This document shows positions 19,201 through 24,440 of a stretch of 25,461 nucleotides of DNA, in pieces. A model generated the notes under the pieces. That model ran no database searches, was not told the DNA's origin, and saw only the letters and a program-made list of their open reading frames with translations. The translations under genes were made by a program, and so were the position numbers. The DNA lies in NCBI GenBank assembly GCA_002633005.1, contig NMRA01000675.1, positions 187,598 through 213,058 on the forward strand. Direction: 5' to 3'. Numbering within the stretch: the stretch's first letter is position 1; every line of letters starts with the position of its first letter. The stretch comes from Phoronis australis (Eukaryota; Phoronida; Phoronidae).

Positions 19201-21731
19201 CTGCAGGTTGCTATGGAAATTTTAAAGACACTATCGGCACTTTTTGTCCGCCATTTTGCTTGACTTTTGAAAGCTCTAAATTTTCGCTTTCCCCGACTAG
19301 ACTTGGCAATAACTCGGTCATTTGTGAAGATAAGGACATGTTTCATACCTAAAAATGATCAGAAAATACTGTATTTTCAGAAAAAATAACAATAAAAAAT
19401 GACAAATCCCGACTTAAGACTCATTTTGTGGTGGTGGGTCACAATACGCACCTCCATGAGTTCACATCTTCGGTACAAGATCGAGTCAATGATAAAGAAG
19501 CACGTCACAGTTTATACTAGTTTTTCGACGTATTACTCACTGCAGAAATCAGTTGAGTTGGATGACAAACACCTCCGAATGATCCTGCGGATGACATGAA
19601 TGTAGACACAGAAACGCTCATTAAGACACTGCCTCTGTATGCGACACCCTCTCCAAACCCCTCATTCAGGTAGTTGTGCTTGTCATACACCGCGTAGGTC
19701 CTGTTGGAGCCATACATGTTGACCCAACATGGTCCGAAGGTTGGCGAGAACCCTACAACCAGAAAGCAATGAGATTTCGAGTGCTAAAATATGAATCATT
19801 AACTCCAATTAATCACGGATTTAAATCCTTCTATTGTCAAGCTAGAGTTTTGAAAGCATCTGCTCCAGCCTCTAAATATAAAGTACCAACAGAAACCAAC
19901 GATGTTCAAAACACTCAGCAAACTTAAATCATTGGACGTTTGCCCATTTTCTCATTTATTGGCTTGTACTGCCACGAATATTAACCAGTTGGTCACTTGA
20001 CAAATACATAGTGTTTTGGTCATTTCACAGGAACATGGAGTTACAATGTACTGATATAATGACATAGACAAAGTATACTGATCACGCAAGAGAGACATAT
20101 TGTGCTGGTCACTTCGCATAAACATGGTGTGTTGAACACTTAACATGAACACAATGTGCAGACCAATTCAACTAAACTTAGTGTCCTGGTCATGTGTCAT
20201 AGCGCGCTGCTCTCTCGACACATACAGAGTGTAACTGTCATTTGACAGAGACATAGTGTACTGCCCACTGGCTATAGCATACTTGGCACCGTTATTTGAT
20301 AACTTTACAGAACATAACGTGCTGACCACATGACTTCGACATAGCGTACTGATCACTTGACAAGGCATCGTGGACTGATAACAAAAACAGTGTACTGATC
20401 ACTTAACAGAGGAAGCGTGGGCTGAAAACCAGTGGAGTATTTATGAGGGGGAGAGCAAGGGGGCTATGATCCCCCTAAAATTCTCCCAGATTCCATTTGA
20501 CAGTTCGATGGTACGAATGTCTGACGGGCAAAATCCGGGCTAATACTCTGACTTCCCCCTAACTCAAGCTCCTGGACCCGCCCCTGATAACTTTTTGACA
20601 CAGTGCGCTGTTCGCTTGACATTGGTATGTACTGATCCTTGATAATTTACTGGTCACTTGCCAGAGACATTGTGGACTGATAACTTTACAGCGACATAAT
20701 GCACTGATAACTTGACATTGACAAATTAGTGTTTTAATCACATGACATGCACATATTCTATTGATCACTAGCTAAGTTATTAGATTTGATGTATATTTTT
20801 GCAGTCAGTGCCTCTTTGTGTGCTACAAGTCAAATATATTTATCAGAAATGTGCACGTTTCGCGTCTCATACACGAGTCCCGCTCTTACTGGACTTTCAA
20901 ATACTAACCATGCTTTTTGCTCCTGCTGCAGATCTGAGCCAGAGGTATGAAGTGTGTTGCAATCACGTCATCCCGCAGAGGGTTGTGATCAACAAGCTGT
21001 ACTTTAAATCTCTTGTACAGAGGGGGTGAAAGATCCGTGAAGGTGATCTCTTGGTTCCAGACAGGACTGTAAGTTGCACGCTTAACTGATGTCCGTTCCT
21101 GGGAGTGACAATTATGCGGGACTATCATCTGTATCATTTCATAACAAACAAGAATTTCATTTCAAGAGGTATTTCGATGGCTTGAGTTCGAAGATCTATA
21201 CTCGGGTTCAAATCCTGGCTATTCCAACAGACAATCGAGTAATGCACTTTTCCTGCTTCTATTACTTAGTTCTTGGAGGAGTATGGATGAACAGAAACGA
21301 AAGAGAGCCTAGATGTAGTGCAAAAATCAATTTCTCGTCTTGCTACGTGCATGTATATTGAAACATGTCATCTAAAAATATTTACAATTAAGATTAATGG
21401 ATTTTCAATTCACGAGCTGAAAATGTCAATTTCCTCAATCACTCTCTGTCCTCCTAAGGCATAAAGTCCGTGATTTTGAACCAGTGGCAAAGTTAGGCCA
21501 CTGAAAATTGAAGTCAAATGTATTTTATATGACAAGTTACTTACAGACTCCGTTCCAAATGTGACACGAACACAAGGGTCTGCAAGCGCCATGTCTTCAT
21601 TGGTCAATGCCTTCTTGATGCTAGCTAGTACACCAATGTCCATTCTTGGTATGTCACGGGCCTTATAGATTTTGATGATGAAACGAATTGGTGGTCGAGG
21701 AAACATTATCTCTTTAGGCATCATAAGATCC
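8958..21731 (-). CDS. Type II ferlin (otoferlin/FER1L6-like), central part, 12 exons
   Basis: Exons on the minus strand, 5' to 3': 21731-21545, 21098-20909, 19752-19541, 17057-16949, 16043-15869, 15046-14926, 13977-13774, 13332-13216, 12801-12649, 11367-11172, 10737-10559, 9038-8958. All have AG acceptors and GT donors. Codon phases match at every junction, giving 1924 nt or about 641 residues with no stop. Domain order is C2C, linker, FerA helical region, FerB, first part of C2D. The FerB-to-C2D stretch is short and has no DysF, which places it with otoferlin, FER1L4 and FER1L6. Family knowledge: ferlins are tail-anchored multi-C2 proteins in Ca2+-dependent membrane fusion; otoferlin acts in hair-cell exocytosis. 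Not found here: C2A, C2B, the end of C2D, C2E, C2F and the membrane anchor. Family assignment is firm; the orthologue is not, so no symbol is given. Confidence 0.93.
9118..10140. repeat. Three diverged copies of a roughly 400-bp repeat
   Basis: Copies begin near 9118, 9508 and 9926, in one orientation, inside the intron between exons K and L. Shared blocks in order are TTTACAAAATKTCATGAA, AAGGAACTCAGAAGATACAG, AAAATTGCCA, CAGATCCGTCTGAAA, GCCRTCATCCGTTG, CACATYTGGCAAAT and GGAGATACA, then a C/G-rich ending GGACG. Divergence between copies is high (perhaps 30-35%), so the array is old. Open frames at 9134-9322 and 9987-10208 fall inside copies and are not genes. Confidence 0.75.
10238..10269. 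repeat. (GA)n followed by G12
   Basis: About ten GA units run into twelve consecutive Gs. It is a compound microsatellite in the K-L intron, and a likely place for sequencing or assembly slippage. Confidence 0.95.
10559..10737 (-). CDS. Ferlin exon K: first part of C2D
   Basis: The acceptor is CATTTGTTGTAG before AGTGTAACAA and the donor is GTTGGT. The exon is 179 nt, phase 1 in, phase 0 out. It encodes [18 protein letters not shown], then GLSDPYVRV and [14 protein letters not shown]. Both loop 1 aspartates (G-S-D and S-D-P-Y) are present, so this C2 looks competent for Ca2+ binding together with the D-K-D of the next exon. Confidence 0.95.
11172..11367 (-). CDS. Ferlin exon J: FerB-C2D connector
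   Basis: The acceptor is TTCATCTTCAG before TTGGCTGGTA and the donor is GTAGGA. The exon is 196 nt, phase 0 in, phase 1 out. It encodes [20 protein letters not shown], then YTNGLPDGY and PPRQLVYS. Otoferlin has the same W-x-x-Q-A-K, Y-L-W-L-G, G-L-P-x-G and P-P-x-x-L-V-Y landmarks in the same order. In type I ferlins this place is occupied by the DysF insert. Confidence 0.95.
11368..12648. other. Intron I-J, no feature recognised
   Basis: This 1.28-kb intron contains a locally GC-richer part (11820-12240) with a short direct repeat, AAGTTCGGTAAGCC and AAGTTCGGTCGCGG, near 11840-11875. Nothing coding or RNA-like is evident. Confidence 0.5.
12649..12801 (-). CDS. Ferlin exon I: FerB domain
   Basis: The acceptor is CTTCTAACAG before CCCCAGCATG; the donor is GTAAGA. 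The exon is 153 nt (51 codons), phase 0 at both ends. It encodes the best conserved ferlin block in the window: [13 protein letters not shown], then [18 protein letters not shown], then [13 protein letters not shown]. This covers FerB almost alone. The tail L-L-L-K with no DysF behind it is a type II ferlin trait. Confidence 0.95.
13216..13332 (-). CDS. Ferlin exon H: last FerA helix
   Basis: The acceptor is TTTCTTGTAG before ACTAAGATTAG and the donor is GTTTGC. The exon is 117 nt (39 codons), phase 0 at both ends. It encodes [15 protein letters not shown] and [11 protein letters not shown]. It leads into PQH of the next exon just as the otoferlin helix leads into DEPQHS. The donor is weaker than the others but is fixed by homology. 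Confidence 0.88.
13350..13371. repeat. Short (AAT)n microsatellite
   Basis: An imperfect AAT run (AATAATAGTAATAATAATAA) lies in the intron just upstream of exon H. On the ferlin strand it follows the exon G side and precedes the exon H acceptor by about 20 bases. Confidence 0.8.
13774..13977 (-). CDS. Ferlin exon G: FerA helices
   Basis: The acceptor is TTCTCATTTCAG before GAGACCAGC and the donor is GTGAGC. The exon is 204 nt, exactly 68 codons, phase 0 at both ends. The product is strongly helical and charged: [19 protein letters not shown], then [15 protein letters not shown], then [13 protein letters not shown]. It corresponds to the poorly conserved helical FerA region, where otoferlin has an equivalent LDRERL segment. 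FerA is reported to be a four-helix bundle that binds membranes. Confidence 0.88.
13978..14925. other. Intron F-G, no feature recognised
   Basis: This 948-bp intron holds no exon or repeat I can identify. The open frame at 14511-14714 (minus) has no recognisable motif. The introns E-F (15047-15868) and D-E (16044-16948) are likewise empty; the overlapping frames at 16449-16770 on both strands match no family I know. Confidence 0.5.
14926..15046 (-). CDS. Ferlin exon F: start of FerA helical region
   Basis: The acceptor is GTTTTGTAG before GATGTATTAC and the donor is GTAAGA. The exon is 121 nt, phase 2 in, phase 0 out. It encodes [14 protein letters not shown], then [19 protein letters not shown]. 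The motif aromatic-H-x-P followed by KPC and a D-Q-R-R-R helix is characteristic of otoferlin and FER1L6 at this position. Confidence 0.92.
15869..16043 (-). CDS. Ferlin exon E: NYGN motif and acidic linker
   Basis: The acceptor is TTATTCAG before GTAACTATGG; the donor is GTAGGC. The exon is 175 nt, phase 1 in, phase 2 out. It encodes NYGNQLDG, completing the conserved strand begun in exon D, then an acidic Ser/Asp/Glu stretch ([10 protein letters not shown]) and a basic KKSRKSK patch. The acidic run contains clustered S-x-x-D/E sites, the casein-kinase-2 pattern, and is probably an unstructured linker. The weak GTAGGC donor is the least certain boundary here, but it gives the phase the next exon needs. 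Confidence 0.88.
16949..17057 (-). CDS. Ferlin exon D: conserved strand before FerA
   Basis: The acceptor is TTTTCCTTAG before ATGGCTCCTG and the donor is GTAAGC. The exon is 109 nt, phase 0 in, phase 1 out. It encodes [17 protein letters not shown] and [11 protein letters not shown], matching the ferlin segment that otoferlin and FER1L6 share just before the acidic linker. The preceding intron is the longest in the gene (2.48 kb) because it contains the 1.2-kb duplication. Confidence 0.92.
17309..17537 (+). other. Acidic/Ser-rich open frame in duplicated unit 1
   Basis: An open frame reads [20 protein letters not shown] and continues through [20 protein letters not shown] to a TGA near 17535. 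It has no clear start codon and opens upstream after a TAA at about 17288. Its counterpart in unit 2 (18529-18842) stays open to SGLG before TAG, because a one-base difference after PVDR shifts the frame. It resembles the acidic N-terminus of some transposase-derived proteins, but I recognise no domain. It runs opposite to the ferlin gene and may be a fossil of a mobile element. Confidence 0.3.
17323..19733. repeat. 1.2-kb near-identical tandem duplication with one N at the junction
   Basis: Unit 1 spans 17323-18528 and unit 2 18529-19733, an offset of 1205-1206 bp. Both begin ACAAGGAGGAATTT and end in the ferlin exon at AACATGG. By eye the intronic parts are about 97% identical (for example TTTTGTG/TTTCGTG and TCGGGAAT/TCGCTAAT), while the exon part is identical. 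The only N of the window, 18528, sits exactly at the junction. The duplication lies in the intron between exons C and D. Confidence 0.95.
18336..18527 (-). pseudogene. Truncated duplicate of ferlin exon C
   Basis: These 192 nt match 19541-19732 with no difference that I can see, including the same GTGAGT donor. The copy stops at the N at 18528, so the first 20 nt of the exon (encoding the F-S-P-T-F-G part) and the splice acceptor are missing. Sequence beyond the N is the start of the second repeat unit and offers no AG acceptor in place. If the duplication is real, this copy should be skipped; if it is an assembly artefact, the copy does not exist. Confidence 0.9.
19541..19752 (-). CDS. Ferlin exon C: end of C2C and following linker (complete copy)
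   Basis: The acceptor is TCTGGTTGTAG before GGTTCTCGCC; the donor is GTGAGT after TCTGCA. The exon is 212 nt, phase 1 in, phase 0 out. It encodes the ferlin signature [13 protein letters not shown], then [19 protein letters not shown], where otoferlin and FER1L6 carry very similar text. The last 25 residues (STFMSSAG to LISA) are a low-conservation linker. This is the intact copy of a duplicated exon; the truncated copy lies at 18336-18527. Confidence 0.92.
19975..20770. repeat. Degenerate short-period satellite
   Basis: A loose array, period roughly 20-35 bp, of the theme ACATAGTGTACTGATCACTTG with many substitutions and indels, filling most of the B-C intron. The clearest units are near 20340-20420. 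It is interrupted at 20430-20586 by the MITE. Minus-strand open frames here (19952-20152, 20168-20368, 20559-20768) are products of the repeat. Confidence 0.8.
20430..20586 (-). mobile_element. 157-bp hAT-like MITE inserted in satellite
   Basis: The element runs from CAGTGGAGTATTTATGAGGGG to CCTGGACCCGCCCCTG; complementing the right end gives CAGGGGCGGGTCCAGG, so the ends form a weak CAGKGG terminal inverted repeat. Flanks CTGAAAAC (20422-20429) and CTGATAAC (20584-20591) agree at 7 of 8 bases, the target-duplication length of hAT elements. That match overlaps the element end by three bases, and the host satellite also contains CTGATAAC, so the duplication is uncertain. A second partial copy is at 1-88. 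There is no coding capacity. Confidence 0.6.
20909..21098 (-). CDS. Ferlin exon B: second half of C2C
   Basis: The acceptor is CACTCCCAG before GAACGGACATC and the donor is GTTAGT. The exon is 190 nt, phase 0 in and phase 1 out. It encodes [18 protein letters not shown], then [15 protein letters not shown] and [11 protein letters not shown], the core strands and loop 3 of ferlin C2C. The loop 3 motif reads D-H-N where Ca2+-binding C2 domains usually have D-x-D, so one calcium ligand may be weakened. Confidence 0.93.
21545..21731 (-). CDS. Ferlin exon A: first half of C2C
   Basis: The acceptor is ATCTGCATAG before GGATCTTATG, and the donor is GTAAGT. The exon enters in phase 2 (one base completes a codon) and leaves in phase 0. 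It encodes 62 codons beginning DLMMPKE, then the C2 strand [16 protein letters not shown] and later [11 protein letters not shown]. The order matches the ferlin C2C pattern in which a long loop 1 insert separates the two acidic positions. This is the most upstream exon I can support, and an upstream phase-2 exon is required. Confidence 0.9.
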
Positions 21732-22690
21732 CTATGCAGATAAATATGCATATATTAATATTTTGAAGGAGTCAAAATTACAATAGAACCGTTTCATGAA
21801 AGATTAAAATAGGACTGTATGAAACAGGAGAGGGGATAATCATTAACTATTTTAACCACCTCACTAGCTTAGCCTAGATCAGAGAACTCTAGCCTTGGAA
21901 TGTCCACTCTCGCACGTAGCCTATGTATTCTATTATTAGAACTTGCGACCCCGAAACTAGTCGCGAGAGTTTGTAAAGACAATTTTCGGCTGCCTGTTCG
22001 ACTGAATTTTGATCGAGAGTTGTAGATATCAAACCAAGCCTTATTTCATTGCTTCATCTTCTTTTTAATATCACTGTTAGTCAAGCCAGACTCTTGAGCT
22101 ACGCTTCCATACAGTCTGCGATTTCTCGGCAAAATTAGTCAACAAATCCGCCAGTTACACTGGTCATTCTTCAAAAGCATGCACCGACCTGTAGGCCTGG
22201 AAGCCGGTAGTAGTTTGGTCTCTGATATCCTTCAAGCTCCATGCTTGGAGCGTCTTTCGACAACCAATCATAATACATACCAGGAGTTTTTCAACAAGAC
22301 ATTTTGGGTGTTAAAATCATGTTACAGTATTCTACAGAAAAAGCTACATTTTTGTTCGTTTCTGAGAAGTAGACCTATTGCTATCTGAACTATTTACCTA
22401 TACTCGTGAAATGAAATTTTATTTCCCGCTCGAATAAAAAGAAGAAACTGGCCGTTTCATGGGTTTTTACGGCATCCGCAATTTCCCATTCAACTATAAA
22501 ATAACAACAACAAAAACTCTGTCGGTATGTATTTGTGTGTCAAAGCGAACATTTCACCCTTAAGTTTTGGCTTAGACCCAGATGAACTGCATTATATCCT
22601 GAAGTCCCGCTTTTCGATCCAGATACTCTACTTGTTCATTCTTGAATGTTAACCTGACTACTATGCAACGCATGTTCAAAATAACATTGT
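21732..22690. other. Upstream of exon A, no recognisable exon
   Basis: I searched the minus strand for C2B or C2A exons ending in phase 2 and saw none. The minus frame around 22174-22280 and a short frame near 22060-22110 are open but carry no C2-like motif. Confidence 0.5.
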
Positions 22691-22696
22691 CTCTTT

Positions 22697-22918
22697 TTAT
22701 GAATTATGTTTTTCTCCAGAGATCACTTTGTTGAGTAAAATAATAGTCGTAAAAATGTGTTCCAATGTTTCTTGTTTACGGTAATATGCATTGCATGTGT
22801 CAGGATCACTAAATTTTGCTTTTTGAAGAAAACTTATTTCTAAACTTTTACCGAAAGTCACACACTGCAACAAATGTGATGGACTATCCACAGTACATTT
22901 GAAAGTTACTTGATACAT
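22697..22918 (-). mobile_element. Possible LINE zinc-knuckle remnant
   Basis: The frame encodes FLQKAKFSDPDTCNAYYRKQ followed by ETLEHIFTT. Cys, then ETLEH-[IL]-F before a lost second Cys, is the pattern of the zinc-binding region after LINE reverse transcriptases. Only this piece is visible, and the expected C-x-x-C pair is broken (C-N-A-Y). It is distinct from the LINE fragment at 1915-2615. Confidence 0.4.
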
Positions 22919-23767
22919 GAAGATGTTTGCCCATTTTCATATATCAGAAAACTTCAGTCTGCAAATTTCGGATACTGAGATACTTGGAGTAGCTTATCGA
23001 ATTTTCCGTAAATGTCACTGCATTCTAAATTCTTACTGAAGGATGTAATTGTACAAAACGCCACCAAAGGTCCCATTGATTGTAACATAAAAAGACATAT
23101 AATTTGAGATGAATGCCTGATTAAATTGTCCAGAGCAAGTGTGAGGGACCCGCATTCTAAAATCTCTGTCTCTATAGGGCAGAAGTCTTTTGAATCATTG
23201 AAATTAGTGTCCTACTGGTTTAACGTGTCATTTATACAAACTCTCTGGTTCATTTCCTTTTTTATGTTAGTATTACGAGCTGTAAGTTTTTGCATTTTGG
23301 CAACACTTTTGGTTTTTGAAATTACAAACTATTTTAAATCAGTCAGATATGCGAAACAATAATTACTTATGAGTTGCATTATTTATCTTTTACTTCTGCG
23401 ATATTCATCGAGAACTGGCAAAGAGCTTTCTATGACTCTTCTGCAATTCGGTAGAGAACGGTGGACTTGCGAAAAGTTTTAATGACAGTAAATTCCATAG
23501 CAAGTACACACACCGGAGCAAACCGTTGCAAACAACTCTCACGCATGCGCGGCGCAACCTGAGGAGCCGCGAGATCGGAGTTGGCATTCCAGGACTATTG
23601 TTCTATGCCTAGATGCATATTCTTAAGAAAAATCCTACACTGGGTGTAACTTCCATGACGGAATGCAAATGAACTTATTAAATGAATAATTTAGTTTACA
23701 AAAGAGTGTTTTCTTAACCTAGACTTTAAACAACAGCAAACTCTTCTAGCTGTTCTTGCAAAAGTGT
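22919..23767. other. No gene recognised; one GCGC-rich spot
   Basis: The stretch is A+T-rich with no supportable gene. At 23538-23552 it contains CACGCATGCGCGGC, close to the NRF-1 consensus of CpG promoters, in a local CpG-rich patch of about 60 bp. The open frame 23126-23362 (plus) is hydrophobic and unrecognised. Confidence 0.4.
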
Positions 23768-24270
23768 ACCTCCTTAACTAATACACTAAGGAGGTATTTT
23801 CCCTCCAGAAGTGTTGCCTCATAGTCATTATATCGAGGAGGAATTCTTAAGACTGTTCTACCATGAATATATCACCTTAACAAATACACCAAGGAGGCTT
23901 TCTTAGAACTGTTCTACCAGGAATATATCATCTTAACTAATACACCAAGGAGGCTTTCTTAAGATTGTTCTACCAAGAATTTATTCACCTCAACTAATGA
24001 AACAAAGACACGTTCTGAGGAATGTTCTACCAGAAGTAAAACACATCAAATAATACAGCAACGAGGCTTTCTTAAGATTATTCTACCAGGAGTATATCAC
24101 CAAGAAGACTTTCTGAGGAATGTTCTACCAGAAGTGTAGCAATTAATACAGCAACGAGGCTTCCTTAAGAATGTTCTAGAAGAAGCGTACCACCTTAATT
24201 AATACATCATTGAGGCTTTCTGTAGAATGTATCGCCTTAACTAATACACCAAGGAGACTTTCTTAAAGTC
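23768..24270. repeat. 56-bp minisatellite carrying GAA/TTC motifs
   Basis: About eight or nine degenerate copies; consecutive starts near 23876, 23932, 23989 and 24045 are 56 bp apart. Each unit has CTTAACTAATACACC, then AAGGAGGCTTTCTTAAG, then AATGTTCTACCAGAAG. GAATGTTC and CAGAA form inverted GAA/TTC pentamers, and 24168-24182 (AGAATGTTCTAGAAG) is a perfect three-pentamer heat-shock-element pattern. The first unit begins with a perfect hairpin at 23768-23795. Confidence 0.85.
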
Positions 24271-24387
24271 CTTCTCTCACGCGTTGTTAACCCTTATTAC
24301 ATGGTTAGAAGATGTTATAAAAGTACCTACCCCATAACTGATACACGATCCGTACTCGAAAAGAGTTTAAATGAACGCGCCACTCAC

Positions 24388-24440
24388 GATTCGCACCCGA
24401 GAAACACGGCCATTTTGAACTTGCCGCGAACCCGGAAGTA
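24388..24440 (-). promoter_or_regulatory. ETS/YY1-type promoter with possible 26-nt first coding exon
   Basis: On the minus strand ACTTCCGG (24432-24439, ETS/GABP site) is followed 17 bp later by CAAAATGGCCG (YY1-type initiator), a combination typical of TATA-less CpG promoters in animals. The ATG inside the YY1 site (24413) opens MAVFLGCE and reaches a good GTGAGT donor after 26 nt, leaving phase 2. Ferlin exon A requires exactly phase 2 upstream. This may therefore be the first exon of a short ferlin transcript, or of another gene. Evidence is only motif and phase, and phase agreement has a one-in-three chance of being accidental. Confidence 0.25.

Noticed and set aside
21178-21216. tRNA-like A box (TGGCTTGAG) and B box (GGTTCAAATCC)
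   Set aside because: The boxes are only 27 nt apart where a tRNA needs about 44, and no acceptor stem pairs around them. It is not a tRNA and at most a chance B box.
22040-22120. Minus-strand AQESGLTNSDIKKKMKQ as a transposase or regulator fragment
   Set aside because: The frame is short, ends at once in a stop, and has no flanking motif to support a family.
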